Shown here: positions 26,257 to 35,541 of the stretch, piece after piece
Position numbering within the stretch: position 1 is the stretch's first letter
How the letters are laid out: every line of letters starts with the position of its first letter
DNA from: an uncultured Flavobacteriales bacterium
GTDB lineage: Bacteria; Bacteroidota; Bacteroidia; Flavobacteriales_D; Parvicellaceae
Direction: 5' to 3'
Assembly (NCBI GenBank): GCA_943788115.1
Contig: CALSPA010000018.1
Location: 1 to 57,846, forward strand
DNA: 57,846 nt
Made by a program: the position numbers and the translations under genes
The notes under the pieces: model-generated
Told to the model about the DNA's origin: nothing
Seen by the model: the letters and a program-made list of their open reading frames with translations, nothing else
The model's database searches: none

Positions 26257-28242
26257 ATGCAATTGTGTTGCCATGCGCAGTACGATTCTTTGTTGTCTGT
26301 GGTTAAAAATCCCAATAACCAAGATTCTTTAACAGCTGTTAAATCTTATTTTTTATTATCAGATGAGAACATTAATAGAAATGCAATAGATAGTGCCTTA
26401 ATTTACTCCTCTAAAGGCATAGAGCTAGCGGCCAAGCTTAATTTAGAATACACAAAGGGGAAATTAATTAATCAACGCGCTTTTATTCACCTCTTTTACT
26501 CCATAAATTACAAGCAAGCAGTAAAAGAATTTATTGAAGCGTTAGCAATTTTTGACAAATACAACGACCAAGAAAAATTAATAGGCGTTTACTTGCACCT
26601 AGGCATTGCCAATTACGAGCTTAAAGATTATGAATCTGCGCTTATTCAGCTTAAAAATGGAGAAGAATTAGCAATTAACATAAATTCTAAAAAAGACCTA
26701 GGCTTAATTTATATTAACCTAGGAGCAACTCTTGAAAAACTAGATAGAAATGCAGATGCAATTGAAATTCACCTAAAAGCAGCTGCTATTTTTGAGGAAT
26801 TAGAAGACAAGCTTAATTATTCTATAAGCAGATTTAATTACCTAATCGTAGCTTCTAAAAATTTATGCTGAAAAGCCTAGAAAATATAAATAAGTCTCTT
26901 CGTTTTGTTAATGAATACAAAGAGTTGGCTCCTGTCTTTCAAAAGTTCAATAACTTTCTCTTATTTATTAAATACTTATTTAAATTTAGCTTATGAGTTT
27001 AAAAAAAGTAAAGATTTTAACGAATCAATTTTTTATTTAGAAAAAGCAGATTCTTTGGCTACAAACCTCAATGATTTACGATCGTTAGTGAGAATATATG
27101 CTCAAAAATCTCAAGTTTATGAATTAAAGGGCGATGTTGTAAATTCTTTAAAGGCCCTTAAGCTACACGATGCAGCTGATGATTCACTTTTCTCAATTGA
27201 TCTTTCCAACTCTGTAGCAGATATACAAGCTAAATACGAATCAGAAAAAAAAGAAGCAGAGAACAGTCTACTAAAAAAAGATGCTCAAATAAATAACTTG
27301 GCGCTTACAAGTGAGAAAAAATACAGAAACATTCTAATTTTTTGTTTTGTAATCAGCTTATTACTAGTTGTTGTTTTTTACAATAGAATGCGTGTTTCTA
27401 GATCTAAAAACAGAATTATTGAAAAACAAAAAGTTGATTTATCCAATCAAAAATTAGCTTTAGAAGAAGTAAATAAGGAAGTGATTTCTTCAATTAATTA
27501 TGCTCAAAGAATTCAAGAAGCTTTACTTAAAGCAAAAGAGCACGTAAGTAAACATTTACCAGAGCATTTTGTTCTTTTTAAACCCAAAGACATTGTTAGT
27601 GGAGATTTTTATTGGTATTTAGAAAAGAAAGGGTTTGTTTACATTGCTGTTGCTGATTGTACGGGTCATGGAGTTCCAGGAGCTATGCTCAGTATGTTAG
27701 GAATATCTTATTTAAATGAAATAAATTCTAGCCAAGAATTATTAACACCAGGAAAAATATTAGATTTATTAAAAGCTAAAGTAGTAAATGAGTTGAGTCA
27801 AATAGATTCTAGCATTACTGTTGCAGATGGAATGGATATCTCGCTACTTAGAATGGATCTTAAAACTGGAAACCTTGTGTGGGCCGGTGCCAATAACCCG
27901 CTTTACATCCTTTCAAATAATGACCTAACCATTATTAACTCTACAAGACAATCTATAGGTTATTCAGATACTGTAATTCCTTTTGTAGATCATCAAGTAA
28001 GTCATGTTCCAAATGCAATTTATTATTTGTTTTCAGATGGTTACATCGATCAATTTGGAGGTTCTAAAGGGAAAAAATTAAAACAATCTGGCTTTAAGAA
28101 GAAATTGTTTGAAATTTCTGAGCAGCCTTTATCAGCTCAATTAACTGTTTTAGAAAATTATTTTGAAGATTGGAAAGGTTCTTTTGATCAAATTGACGAT
28201 GTGACAATAATAGCTATAAAAGCTCCGGAATTGGGGGGCTAA
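26257..28242 (+). CDS. TPR-repeat membrane protein with SpoIIE-type PP2C phosphatase, three frameshifts
   Basis: Conceptual joining gives tetratricopeptide repeats (about the first 300 residues), a coiled coil, one membrane helix (ILIFCFVISLLLVVVFY), a second coiled coil and a C-terminal SpoIIE phosphatase. The phosphatase signatures are DIVSGDFYW, ADCTGHGVPGAMLS, DGMDISL and SDGYIDQFGG. The breaks at 26856-26860 (A5), 26871-26874 (A4) and about 26937-26944 are each resolved by deleting one base, and the intermediate frame reads SLENINKSLRFVNEYKELAP. The first ATG (26257) leaves only a stub of a signal sequence; in-frame codons upstream (26224 on) read INKLFLYLALLMQLCCHAQ, so the true start is probably earlier, possibly a non-standard or miscalled codon. 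Confidence 0.8.
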
Positions 28243-28980
28243 AATTTTTTTGTTTTTACAACCTTACCATCAGAATATGTTTCGTGTTTTGTCTCTGAAC
28301 CAGTTTCATTATAATATATCCAAGTTCCTGTTTTATAGTAGTCGTACCTGTTCATGTCATATCTTAAAGCACCTTCCATTTTTTTTGTGCCATTTAAAAA
28401 GTATTCATAGGTAACAAATTGTAATTTCTTTTTATTGGTTAGTTCAAAAAATGTCTCTATTTGACCTGTTTTGTAGAAAGATTTTTTTGCGATATGATAT
28501 AAAAAGTTTTTATCGTATTTCTCGAGATACTCCATGTTTCCATTGTCGTAATAATCTATCCATGAAATTGCTAGCACCTTCTAAATACACAATTTCACTT
28601 TTTAATTTACCAGAAGGGTAGTATAAAGAGCATTTAGACCTGAAACCATCAATGTTTTTAAAATCTCTTTCCAAAGTTCCATCTGGGTAGTAATTTTTGT
28701 AAACTTTTAATTGCCCCTCAATGTAATAACCCTTATGAAGCAACTGCCCGCTTTCATAGAAATCTTCTTTCCAATTGTTGATTGCATACCCATTTTCCAT
28801 TCTCACAGAATCTGGAGATAAGCCTAAATTTAAAGGTTCGTAAATGGTAATACCATAGACTTCGTCTATAATATTCTCGGAATATTTAATATCTGTTTTG
28901 ACTTGTTTGTCAAAATTAAATTGTGCTAAAGACTGCTGTCCAAAGCATATGATCGATATAGTTAAAATAAAAAACTTCAT
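28239..28980 (-). CDS. exported MORN-like repeat protein (YwqK-type), one frameshift
   Basis: A signal peptide (MKFFILTISIICFGQQSLAQ) is followed by repeated strand pairs of the form FYESGQLLHKGYY, YYPDGTLERDF, YYPSGKLKSE and YYDNGNMEYLEKY. These are the bacterial MORN-variant repeats often named YwqK-like antitoxin in Bacteroidota. The exported location makes an antitoxin role doubtful. The two overlapping frames join at about 28570 (VYLEGAS to ISWIDYYDNG) by removing one base. The 3' end overlaps the converging phosphatase gene by 4 bp. Confidence 0.72.
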
Positions 28981-29070
28981 TAACATTATTAGGGTAGTGT
29001 TATTGAGTGAATTAAAGGTACAATAATCATTGTGTTAATCAAATAAGAATATAATTTTTTTAAAAAGTGT

Positions 29071-30087
29071 TTATACTTGTGTTATTTCTTTAAAATTCTT
29101 TTTTCGTTGAATAAAATAGCTCCAAATAATTAATTTGTTTACAACTCCTTTTAGGGCTTTTGTTTCTTTTCGTTTGTTGTTTTTTCTAAATTGATTCAGC
29201 TTTGTAATAGATGAGTAATAATGAAAATGTGCTTTAAGAATACTGGAAAAGTGAGTGAATTTACCCATTAGTAAAAATCTAATTCCAGCAACACCATCTA
29301 TAAGTAATTTACATAGAATTATCATAAAAATGTTTCTACTGTCATTTTTATGAATCATAAACAAAGAATTCCGAAAGTTTAAATACGTTTTTTTTGGATT
29401 GTTGTATGTTAAGGTGCCACCCCCGACATGATAAACAGTAGAAGCTGGATTAAATACAATTTTTTTTCCTTTGTTTTTTAACCTCCAACACAAATCTATT
29501 TCTTCCATGTGAGCAAAGAATGAGTTGTCAAAGCCATTGTTTTCAAAAAAATCTGAAGCACGTATAAATAGACAAGCTCCTGAAGCCCAAAAAACTTCTT
29601 CTATGTTGTTGTATTGATTGTTGTCGTTTTCTACAGTATTAAAAACTCTTCCTCTACAAAATGGAAAACCAAATTTGTCTATGTAGCCACCAGCGGCTCC
29701 AGCATGTTCAAATTTTTCTTTTTCAATATGAGAAAGTATTTTAGGCTGCATGGCAGAGATAGAACTATCGGCTTTAAAAAGTTCAATCATTGGTGATATC
29801 CAGTTCTGAGTTACTTCTACATCAGAGTTTAATAAGATGAAAAATTCATGCTTTAAGCTTTCCAATCCTTTATTGTATCCACCAGTGAAGCCTAAATTGT
29901 TAGCTAATTTAATAATACTAATTTCTTTAAAATTATTTTCTATGTAATCGATTGAATTATCAGTTGATCCATTGTCAATTACAAAAATATCTGCATCATT
30001 TATACTGTGAACACATACAGATGAAAGAAATTCTGTAAGCCATTTTAGTCCATTGAAATTTAATATGACAACAGCAGTGCTTTGCAT
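29071..30087 (-). CDS. family 2 glycosyltransferase (rhamnosyltransferase-like)
   Basis: This 338-residue GT-A enzyme has VVILNFNGLKWL, DNGSTDNSIDYI, the donor-site LLNSDVEV, a central EVFWASGACLFIR and EEIDLCWRLKNKGKKI, the layout of WcaA/RfbF-like transferases acting on O-antigen or exopolysaccharide. A hydrophobic segment near residues 255-275 may dock it to the membrane. Its start overlaps the stop of the GWxTD gene (shared base 30087), so it is the second gene of that pair. Confidence 0.85.
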   Translation of the reverse strand: MQSTAVVILNFNGLKWLTEFLSSVCVHSINDADIFVIDNGSTDNSIDYIENNFKEISIIKLANNLGFTGGYNKGLESLKHEFFILLNSDVEVTQNWISPMIELFKADSSISAMQPKILSHIEKEKFEHAGAAGGYIDKFGFPFCRGRVFNTVENDNNQYNNIEEVFWASGACLFIRASDFFENNGFDNSFFAHMEEIDLCWRLKNKGKKIVFNPASTVYHVGGGTLTYNNPKKTYLNFRNSLFMIHKNDSRNIFMIILCKLLIDGVAGIRFLLMGKFTHFSSILKAHFHYYSSITKLNQFRKNNKRKETKALKGVVNKLIIWSYFIQRKKNFKEITQV

Positions 30088-31532
30088 TATGGGTTGTTAA
30101 ATAGAATTGAGCTGTTTGTTCCCCAATGATCTCTATTACCAGCATTAGGGTCGTCTAAATTGCCGTTTGTGCTATTTCTAGAGTTTAATGTAGCATTCCA
30201 TGTTTCATTTTTCACTTCACCAGGGACATCTGAGTGTAAAATGGTATAATCGTTTGTAACAAGATCGGGCATATAGAAAATGAACCTTTTATTGTTGAAT
30301 TGTCCAAGTCTATAGTAATGCCAAATTTGATAAGGATATGAACTTGGTTCATTAGGACGGTCAATTAAATTATTTGGTGCACCATATTTCAGGTAAACTC
30401 TTCCTCTATCAGTTTGATATCCTTTTTTTATTCTAGTACCAAATAAGTTTTGAATTCTATTTACTTGAATTTTGTAATCTTCCCAATCCTTTCTAGGGTT
30501 AGCATTGTTTTTGTTGTACCAGAAACTGTAAATAAACTGCCTTTTTAAGGTGTCGTCCATTTGTTTAAGTTTCCTGTTAATTATATTAAGCTCAAAAGGA
30601 GAGGCAATGGGAGCTAAACAATTAATAAACTCTATTAAACTGTCTTTAGGAAGCTCATCACTAAAAGTATTGGCAATGTTAATAGAGTTTAAGCGGTCAA
30701 CATCTATAGGAGTGTTTAAGTTTGTTCGCTGAAAATCTATTTTTTTCTCAGCAATTAATTCATTTAATTGGTTTCTAATTTGTATAACTATCTCGTAGTT
30801 CCCTGTAGGTAAATTCCCAATATTAAAAGTGTTGATTAATGGGGTAATTTGTTGCGGATTTATTTTTTTAAGTTTATTGAATTGACCAGCTATTTCTCCA
30901 GTTTCTTTTATTTTGATATTTTGAAGAAGAACATAAGATTCATTAGCATTAAATTTAGGGTTGTAAATCTCGAAATAATAGGCTAGTTTATCGAATTCAG
31001 GACTGTAATAATTACTTACTAAAGGAATAAGTGAAAAACCAGATTTTGTTGTATTGTTTGTTTGAGATGTTTTACCGTATGATTCAAGAAGTTCAATATC
31101 AGAAATTTCTAAATCTTTATCGCTAAAGTCAATTCTAATATCTGAATTGATAACTTCAATTGAATTTTCGTTGTATAAATCTTTTACTTGAATCTCTAAT
31201 TTATAATCCCCATTTGGCAATGAAAAACGTTGTAAATCTAAAATGTTTTTTAACATTTCATTTGTTTCTGTTTTTTCTTCAATCGAATACTTTTTGAAAT
31301 CAATGATTTCATCATTTAAATTCTTTACAAGTTGTGTTATTTCTACTCCATATGAAAGTTGAGTAGAATCAATACTAAATATTTCTAAAGTATTGGCATA
31401 TACTTCAACATATGTTTCGATGAAAGGTGTGTCAGAAGTAAGGAATTTTTTGAATGAAAAAACAGGTCCTATTTGGGCTGTAAAGCCAAAAGAAACAATT
31501 GCAAATAAAAAAGTTGAAAGTACTCTATACAT
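30087..31532 (-). CDS. GWxTD domain-containing exported protein
   Basis: This protein of about 481 residues has a signal peptide (MYRVLSTFLFAIVSFGFTAQ) and two beta-sandwich-like regions. The C-terminal GWxTD domain, around residues 390-450, contains KKGYQTDRGRVYLKYG and a PYQIWHYY block. The function of GWxTD proteins is unknown; they are Bacteroidota and Gemmatimonadota exported proteins. I chose the ATG at 31530-31532 because it begins the signal peptide; an upstream ATG at 31592 would add 20 residues before it. Confidence 0.83.
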   Translation of the reverse strand: MYRVLSTFLFAIVSFGFTAQIGPVFSFKKFLTSDTPFIETYVEVYANTLEIFSIDSTQLSYGVEITQLVKNLNDEIIDFKKYSIEEKTETNEMLKNILDLQRFSLPNGDYKLEIQVKDLYNENSIEVINSDIRIDFSDKDLEISDIELLESYGKTSQTNNTTKSGFSLIPLVSNYYSPEFDKLAYYFEIYNPKFNANESYVLLQNIKIKETGEIAGQFNKLKKINPQQITPLINTFNIGNLPTGNYEIVIQIRNQLNELIAEKKIDFQRTNLNTPIDVDRLNSINIANTFSDELPKDSLIEFINCLAPIASPFELNIINRKLKQMDDTLKRQFIYSFWYNKNNANPRKDWEDYKIQVNRIQNLFGTRIKKGYQTDRGRVYLKYGAPNNLIDRPNEPSSYPYQIWHYYRLGQFNNKRFIFYMPDLVTNDYTILHSDVPGEVKNETWNATLNSRNSTNGNLDDPNAGNRDHWGTNSSILFNNP

Positions 31533-31572
31533 GTATACAAAAATAAAATTTAAATAACACTTAGTACATTTG

Positions 31573-31677
31573 TTAGAACTCAGAAGTTTCAATAATGTAA
31601 GAAGCTATAATAAATAAAATACATATAGTGAATAGTATTCCAGATAATAAAAGCCATATGTTAAGTTGTGTTTTCAT
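31573..31677 (-). CDS. possible small membrane protein of 34 residues
   Basis: A short ORF in the 333-bp gap upstream of the GWxTD gene starts at an ATG (31675-31677) and encodes MKTQLNIWLLLSGILF, then a hydrophobic TICILFIIASYII and a short polar tail ending TSEF. It has the shape of a single-span small membrane protein. There is no clear ribosome-binding site, but Bacteroidota often lack one. It overlaps the longer, less likely start of the GWxTD gene by 20 bp. The remainder of the gap shows no other feature. Confidence 0.35.
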   Translation of the reverse strand: MKTQLNIWLLLSGILFTICILFIIASYIIETSEF

Positions 31678-31865
31678 TTCAATTCTTTTTATATATAACG
31701 TATTGTCACAATTATATATTCAAAAACTGGACCATAATTAGTTAATGGTAGATATTGAATGGTTTTCGGTTAGTTTTATTGTGAAAAAAGGATTCCTGTT
31801 TTGTTAAATACTGTTAATTGATAGTTGTTTTAAAACTTATTAAATTGCATTTCGTTATAAATTAA

Positions 31866-32522
31866 ATGAAAGCTCACATTTTTGTCATCTTTTTCCTTTT
31901 AAGTTTTATTGGTTATTCTCAATCCAATTTAGAGCAAGTAATATTAATATCGGAAAATGAGCAAGATTCAATTGCCGATTATATTTTTCCAGAATTTGAA
32001 ATTTCAACCGATAACGAGGCTTACCTTAAAAAATATAGAAAAACAAAATATTTTGTAAGAGGGGTATATGCCTATTCTAAAATTGCTTCAAATATGTTAT
32101 TGTCTTTTCAAGATACTCTCGAATACATAGATTCAAAAAAAATGAAAAAGAGATACCTGAATAGAGCTAATAAAATTTTGAAAAACGAATTTGGTGATGA
32201 AATAAAAAACATGTCTGTTACTAAAGGAGAATACCTAATGAAGCTTATTTACAGAGAAACCGGTCTAACTACATATGATATTATTAAATTCTACAGAGGA
32301 AAAGGAAAAGCTTTTTGGTTTCAAGCATTATGTAAGATAAATGGTCAGGATTTAAAAAGGAAATATGATCCTTTAAAAGAAGATTTTTTAATTGAAAAAG
32401 TTGTTAATGAAATTGAGAAGGGTCAATTATCCTACATTAAAAGGCCTCCAAAGACAAAAGCAGGCAAGAAATCAAGAAGAAAGAAAGTTAAAAAGAAAAA
32501 CAAGCAAAAGGATTTGAAATAG
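31866..32522 (+). CDS. DUF4294 domain-containing exported protein
   Basis: This 218-residue protein has a signal peptide ending GYSQ and the DUF4294 core: YIFPEFEI, YLKKYRKTKYFVRGVYAYSK, TKGEYLMKLIYRETG and IKFYRGKGKAFWFQ. DUF4294 is a Bacteroidota envelope family without a known function. The last 26 residues are almost entirely Lys and Arg with a few polar residues, a strong polycationic tail unlike the rest. Its stop is 3 bp from the converging nuclease-like gene. Confidence 0.85.
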   Translation: MKAHIFVIFFLLSFIGYSQSNLEQVILISENEQDSIADYIFPEFEISTDNEAYLKKYRKTKYFVRGVYAYSKIASNMLLSFQDTLEYIDSKKMKKRYLNRANKILKNEFGDEIKNMSVTKGEYLMKLIYRETGLTTYDIIKFYRGKGKAFWFQALCKINGQDLKRKYDPLKEDFLIEKVVNEIEKGQLSYIKRPPKTKAGKKSRRKKVKKKNKQKDLK

Positions 32523-32525
32523 TTT

Positions 32526-33506
32526 TTATCTCCCATGATCTCTACCAAAAATTTTATTGGTTGAGCTCTTTTTATTGGTAGATTCTATTTCTTTTTTGTA
32601 AGATTCAGAAATAGATTTCATTAGATCATCTAATGAAGGTTGGCCAGCATTAATCCAGGCTGTGTACCACAGCGAGCCAACAGTAAGAATAGATTCTCTC
32701 ATCCTTCTATTGTGCATTCCATTTAGTCTTAATGCATACTCTTCAGTAAAATCTTTACTGTAAACTTTCATTGTTACTCTTCCTCTGTTTTCAAAGTTAT
32801 ATTTTCTGTCTTCTGGCCACTCCTTTGTGAGCTGACTTTCGAATGTTAAGACAGAATCAACAGCCATGAAACTGTGTTCAATAACATCCCATATTTTATT
32901 TAAGGGTGATTTTACGTACTGTGCTTTTCCTACTAAATAGTCGTAATCATCAGATAGAAGCTCGGGAACTCTAGATTCCCAAAAACCGTGAATTCCTTTC
33001 TGGTTAGTAAGATGTCCATTATAATTTAAGGTTGTGTGAAGTGGGACGTGTGCATCGCCAACATAATGACCCAAGTCTGCTGAATATCTAAGAATTCTGT
33101 CTAGATTTTTATCTCGAAATGCCTGAGTTAATCTAGAAACCATATTGTTAATATGCCAAGGAGAAATACCATAAGCCCTTAAAGTATCTTCTGTGTGTTT
33201 GTTTACTGCATCGTTCCATTTTCTAGGCATATTTAAAAACGGATTCTCTCCCTTTTTAGCGTAATAGTCTATGTCTATATAGTGTTTTTCTGCTTCGCCC
33301 TCAACAGCATATCTTCTTTTATCTGGGTCTACAGCATGATCGGTAATAAAATCAATGTGATGCTTGTAGAAATGAAATAATTCATCATCAGGAATAGTGA
33401 ATACAGCCATTCTGTTAATCTTCTTATGCGAAAAAAACCCCCAATTGGAATTAGAGTATGAAGGGATTAGTAAAAGAAGTAAAGATATTTTGACGATTAA
33501 ACTCAT
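32526..33506 (-). CDS. zinc-dependent phospholipase C / S1-P1 nuclease-like protein
   Basis: This 326-residue exported protein has a signal peptide ending SNS followed by a mature N-terminal NWGFFSHKKINRMAV. The Trp and His at that position are trinuclear-zinc ligands in this fold. Further ligand-like motifs are FITDHAVDPDKRR, EKHYIDID and SADLGHYVGDAHVPLHTTLN. The fold is shared by phospholipase C and S1/P1 nucleases, so the substrate (phospholipid or nucleic acid) cannot be decided. The C-terminus is polar and probably disordered. Confidence 0.78.
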   Translation of the reverse strand: MSLIVKISLLLLLIPSYSNSNWGFFSHKKINRMAVFTIPDDELFHFYKHHIDFITDHAVDPDKRRYAVEGEAEKHYIDIDYYAKKGENPFLNMPRKWNDAVNKHTEDTLRAYGISPWHINNMVSRLTQAFRDKNLDRILRYSADLGHYVGDAHVPLHTTLNYNGHLTNQKGIHGFWESRVPELLSDDYDYLVGKAQYVKSPLNKIWDVIEHSFMAVDSVLTFESQLTKEWPEDRKYNFENRGRVTMKVYSKDFTEEYALRLNGMHNRRMRESILTVGSLWYTAWINAGQPSLDDLMKSISESYKKEIESTNKKSSTNKIFGRDHGR

Positions 33507-33548
33507 TTTTTAAATATAACAATAAAGATGCTAAATTTAATATTTAAG

Positions 33549-34262
33549 TTAGGCGGCTTTACTAAGCTCTTTTAAAAGTAAGCGTTTAGCAATTGGCATA
33601 ATCGTTTGATTTGGAGGGAATTTCATTGCGCAATGAACTACATAAGTGGCTGGAGTAGGTAAGTCGTTATATTTTTTAACTAAATCTATTTTAATAGAAG
33701 ATAAAGAAGATGCAAGCGATAAGTCTACTTGGTCTATTTTTGTAGTGGTAAGACCATGAAATCGGTCGTTTTTTTTCTGAATAATAGAAGACTTATAACG
33801 GTAAATATTTGCTTGTCCATCGCCTCTAATAAGCAAGATTAAATACCCTTCTTTTTTATATATAGGTACAATGCCAACAGTATCCATTTTAATTTTTGAT
33901 TGAATGAAATCATACAATTCTGCTCCTCTATCTAAACTCGATTTTAATTTAGGTATTGCAAATTCGACAATTTCCATGATTTTATTTACTAACTCATCTT
34001 CAAAATTAGAGTTGAATTCTAACTTAATTTTATTAAGGTCAATTTTTTTTAAATCTTTTTGAAAACTAGATTTAATGTTTATTTGTTGCTCGTTGTATCT
34101 TATTAGATCCTCATAATGTTGAATAATGTTACTTAAGTGAGGGTATAGTTCTACCTGGTCAAAAGACTTTTTAATTTTTTGAAGATAAGCAAGAAGGATG
34201 TATTTTTTGTATTCAAAATCAATCCACCCCTCAACAAACCAGTTTTTAGTAAGGTTGTCCAT
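33549..34262 (-). CDS. hypothetical cytoplasmic protein
   Basis: I do not recognise this 237-residue protein. It has no signal peptide or membrane helix, is rich in Lys, Ile and Leu, and begins with an aromatic segment (KNWFVEGWIDFEYKKYILLA) followed by helices predicted to pack as a bundle. It then has a beta-rich half with YLILLIRGDGQANIYRYK and TYVVHCAMKFP. The composition and codon use match its neighbours, so it is very likely a real gene. Confidence 0.7.
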   Translation of the reverse strand: MDNLTKNWFVEGWIDFEYKKYILLAYLQKIKKSFDQVELYPHLSNIIQHYEDLIRYNEQQINIKSSFQKDLKKIDLNKIKLEFNSNFEDELVNKIMEIVEFAIPKLKSSLDRGAELYDFIQSKIKMDTVGIVPIYKKEGYLILLIRGDGQANIYRYKSSIIQKKNDRFHGLTTTKIDQVDLSLASSLSSIKIDLVKKYNDLPTPATYVVHCAMKFPPNQTIMPIAKRLLLKELSKAA

Positions 34263-34335
34263 GTATATGTGATTTTAATTAAATACGACAATGAAAAGGA
34301 ATAGTTCTAGAGAGTTACAAATAGTTATTAACTAT

Positions 34336-34836
34336 TTATGTTGATCGTTTTTTTACCGACCAATAAAATTTAAATTTTGCTATTTCTTCATTGTTAGTAT
34401 TGAATCCTACCATATTGGTTTCAATTTCAACACCCTCTCCAGTTTTTATTGTTTTAATGATGGCTTTTTTAATCAATTCACCATCATTGCAGATAAAAGT
34501 TGTTTTTCCCTTAGCTTTTTTTAAAAAAATGCCTTCTGTCTTAGAAACAAGCATGGAAATACTGGGTTTTTGATTGTATGTATATAATAAAACTAAAGCT
34601 CCAGAACTCATTTCTGCTGCCATTCCTAAAACAGCCCAGAAAGTGGACTTAAAAGGGTTTTTATTTAGCCATTTATAGGGAACTTCAACATGACATTTTT
34701 CTTGATCTAGCTCTTTTATTTTCATTCCAGAAAGGTATCCCATTGGAAGTATGCTAAAAAGATGAAGTCTAAATTTCCAAGACTTTTTAAAATTCTTTAC
34801 AATGTAATTTAGATTTGATTGACTGAAATATTCCAT
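34336..34836 (-). CDS. DUF4442 (hotdog-fold, thioesterase-like) protein
   Basis: This 166-residue protein has the DUF4442 order: FSILPMGYLSGMKIKELD, the VEVPYKWLNKNPFKSTFW block and GMAAEMSSGALVL on the hotdog central helix. It is related to acyl-CoA thioesterases, but the family substrate is unknown. It is monocistronic, with 73 bp before the next gene downstream. Confidence 0.8.
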   Translation of the reverse strand: MEYFSQSNLNYIVKNFKKSWKFRLHLFSILPMGYLSGMKIKELDQEKCHVEVPYKWLNKNPFKSTFWAVLGMAAEMSSGALVLLYTYNQKPSISMLVSKTEGIFLKKAKGKTTFICNDGELIKKAIIKTIKTGEGVEIETNMVGFNTNNEEIAKFKFYWSVKKRST

Positions 34837-34871
34837 TTTTAAATATATGTAATATTTAAAGATGGAGGGGT

Positions 34872-35477
34872 TTATTCAGTAGAATTTTGGTAAGTACTCA
34901 ACCAATCATTTGTTTGAAAATCAACAAAAAGTTTAAATAGATTCTCTCCGTAAAAAAAGTCATTGATGTATATTATACCATATTTTTGCAGTATCTGAAG
35001 TTGTGGCCAGCTAGGATGTGACTTATGTTGACTGTATCCTTCAACAATCATTGTTGGAGTAGGGAAACAGTTTGGTGGACAATTAGGATTTCTATTGTAA
35101 CGAAGAGTCCATAAATCATGAATATTCATGCCGTTTTTATTTTTACAATCTGTTGAGTCGTATTTGTAAAGGCATTCTTTAACTCCATATTTCTCAAATA
35201 AATTAGTGCCAATTTCATTTGCTCTAGAAGTTTGTTTGCCCATTCCAACTCTAATGAATTCGGCAACTGTAATGAATTTTGTAGATATTATTTTGCCGTT
35301 ATTTTCGCATATTATGGCAAAGTTGATATAGCTATTGTTGTGGCCAGGGTTTATTGATATGGCCAAATGATAATTTACTCCGTTTGGTGGGGCATTTAAA
35401 GAGTAGTTTATGGTGGAGAAAACTGTAAGTTGACCAAAAATAAAAATGGTGGTTAATATGATATTACGCCAAAACAT
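34872..35477 (-). CDS. hypothetical exported protein with clustered cysteines
   Basis: This is an unrecognised 201-residue protein. A signal peptide or N-terminal anchor (LTTIFIFGQLTVFST) precedes a region with HLAISINPGHNNSYINFAI. A later block has Cys residues in KECLYKYDSTDCKNK and NPNCPPNCFPTP, which could form disulfides in the periplasm. A C-terminal YIIYINDFFYGENLF-like stretch closes the fold. No family motif was found. Confidence 0.65.
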   Translation of the reverse strand: MFWRNIILTTIFIFGQLTVFSTINYSLNAPPNGVNYHLAISINPGHNNSYINFAIICENNGKIISTKFITVAEFIRVGMGKQTSRANEIGTNLFEKYGVKECLYKYDSTDCKNKNGMNIHDLWTLRYNRNPNCPPNCFPTPTMIVEGYSQHKSHPSWPQLQILQKYGIIYINDFFYGENLFKLFVDFQTNDWLSTYQNSTE

Positions 35478-35541
35478 AGATAAATCTGAGTAGCTAATTT
35501 AGTGATTTACAATAACAAATTCAAAATCAACTTATTAAGCG

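Noticed and set aside
28239..28980. A YwqK-type toxin-antitoxin module
   Set aside because: The protein has a signal peptide and no toxin gene is adjacent; the name reflects repeat similarity only.
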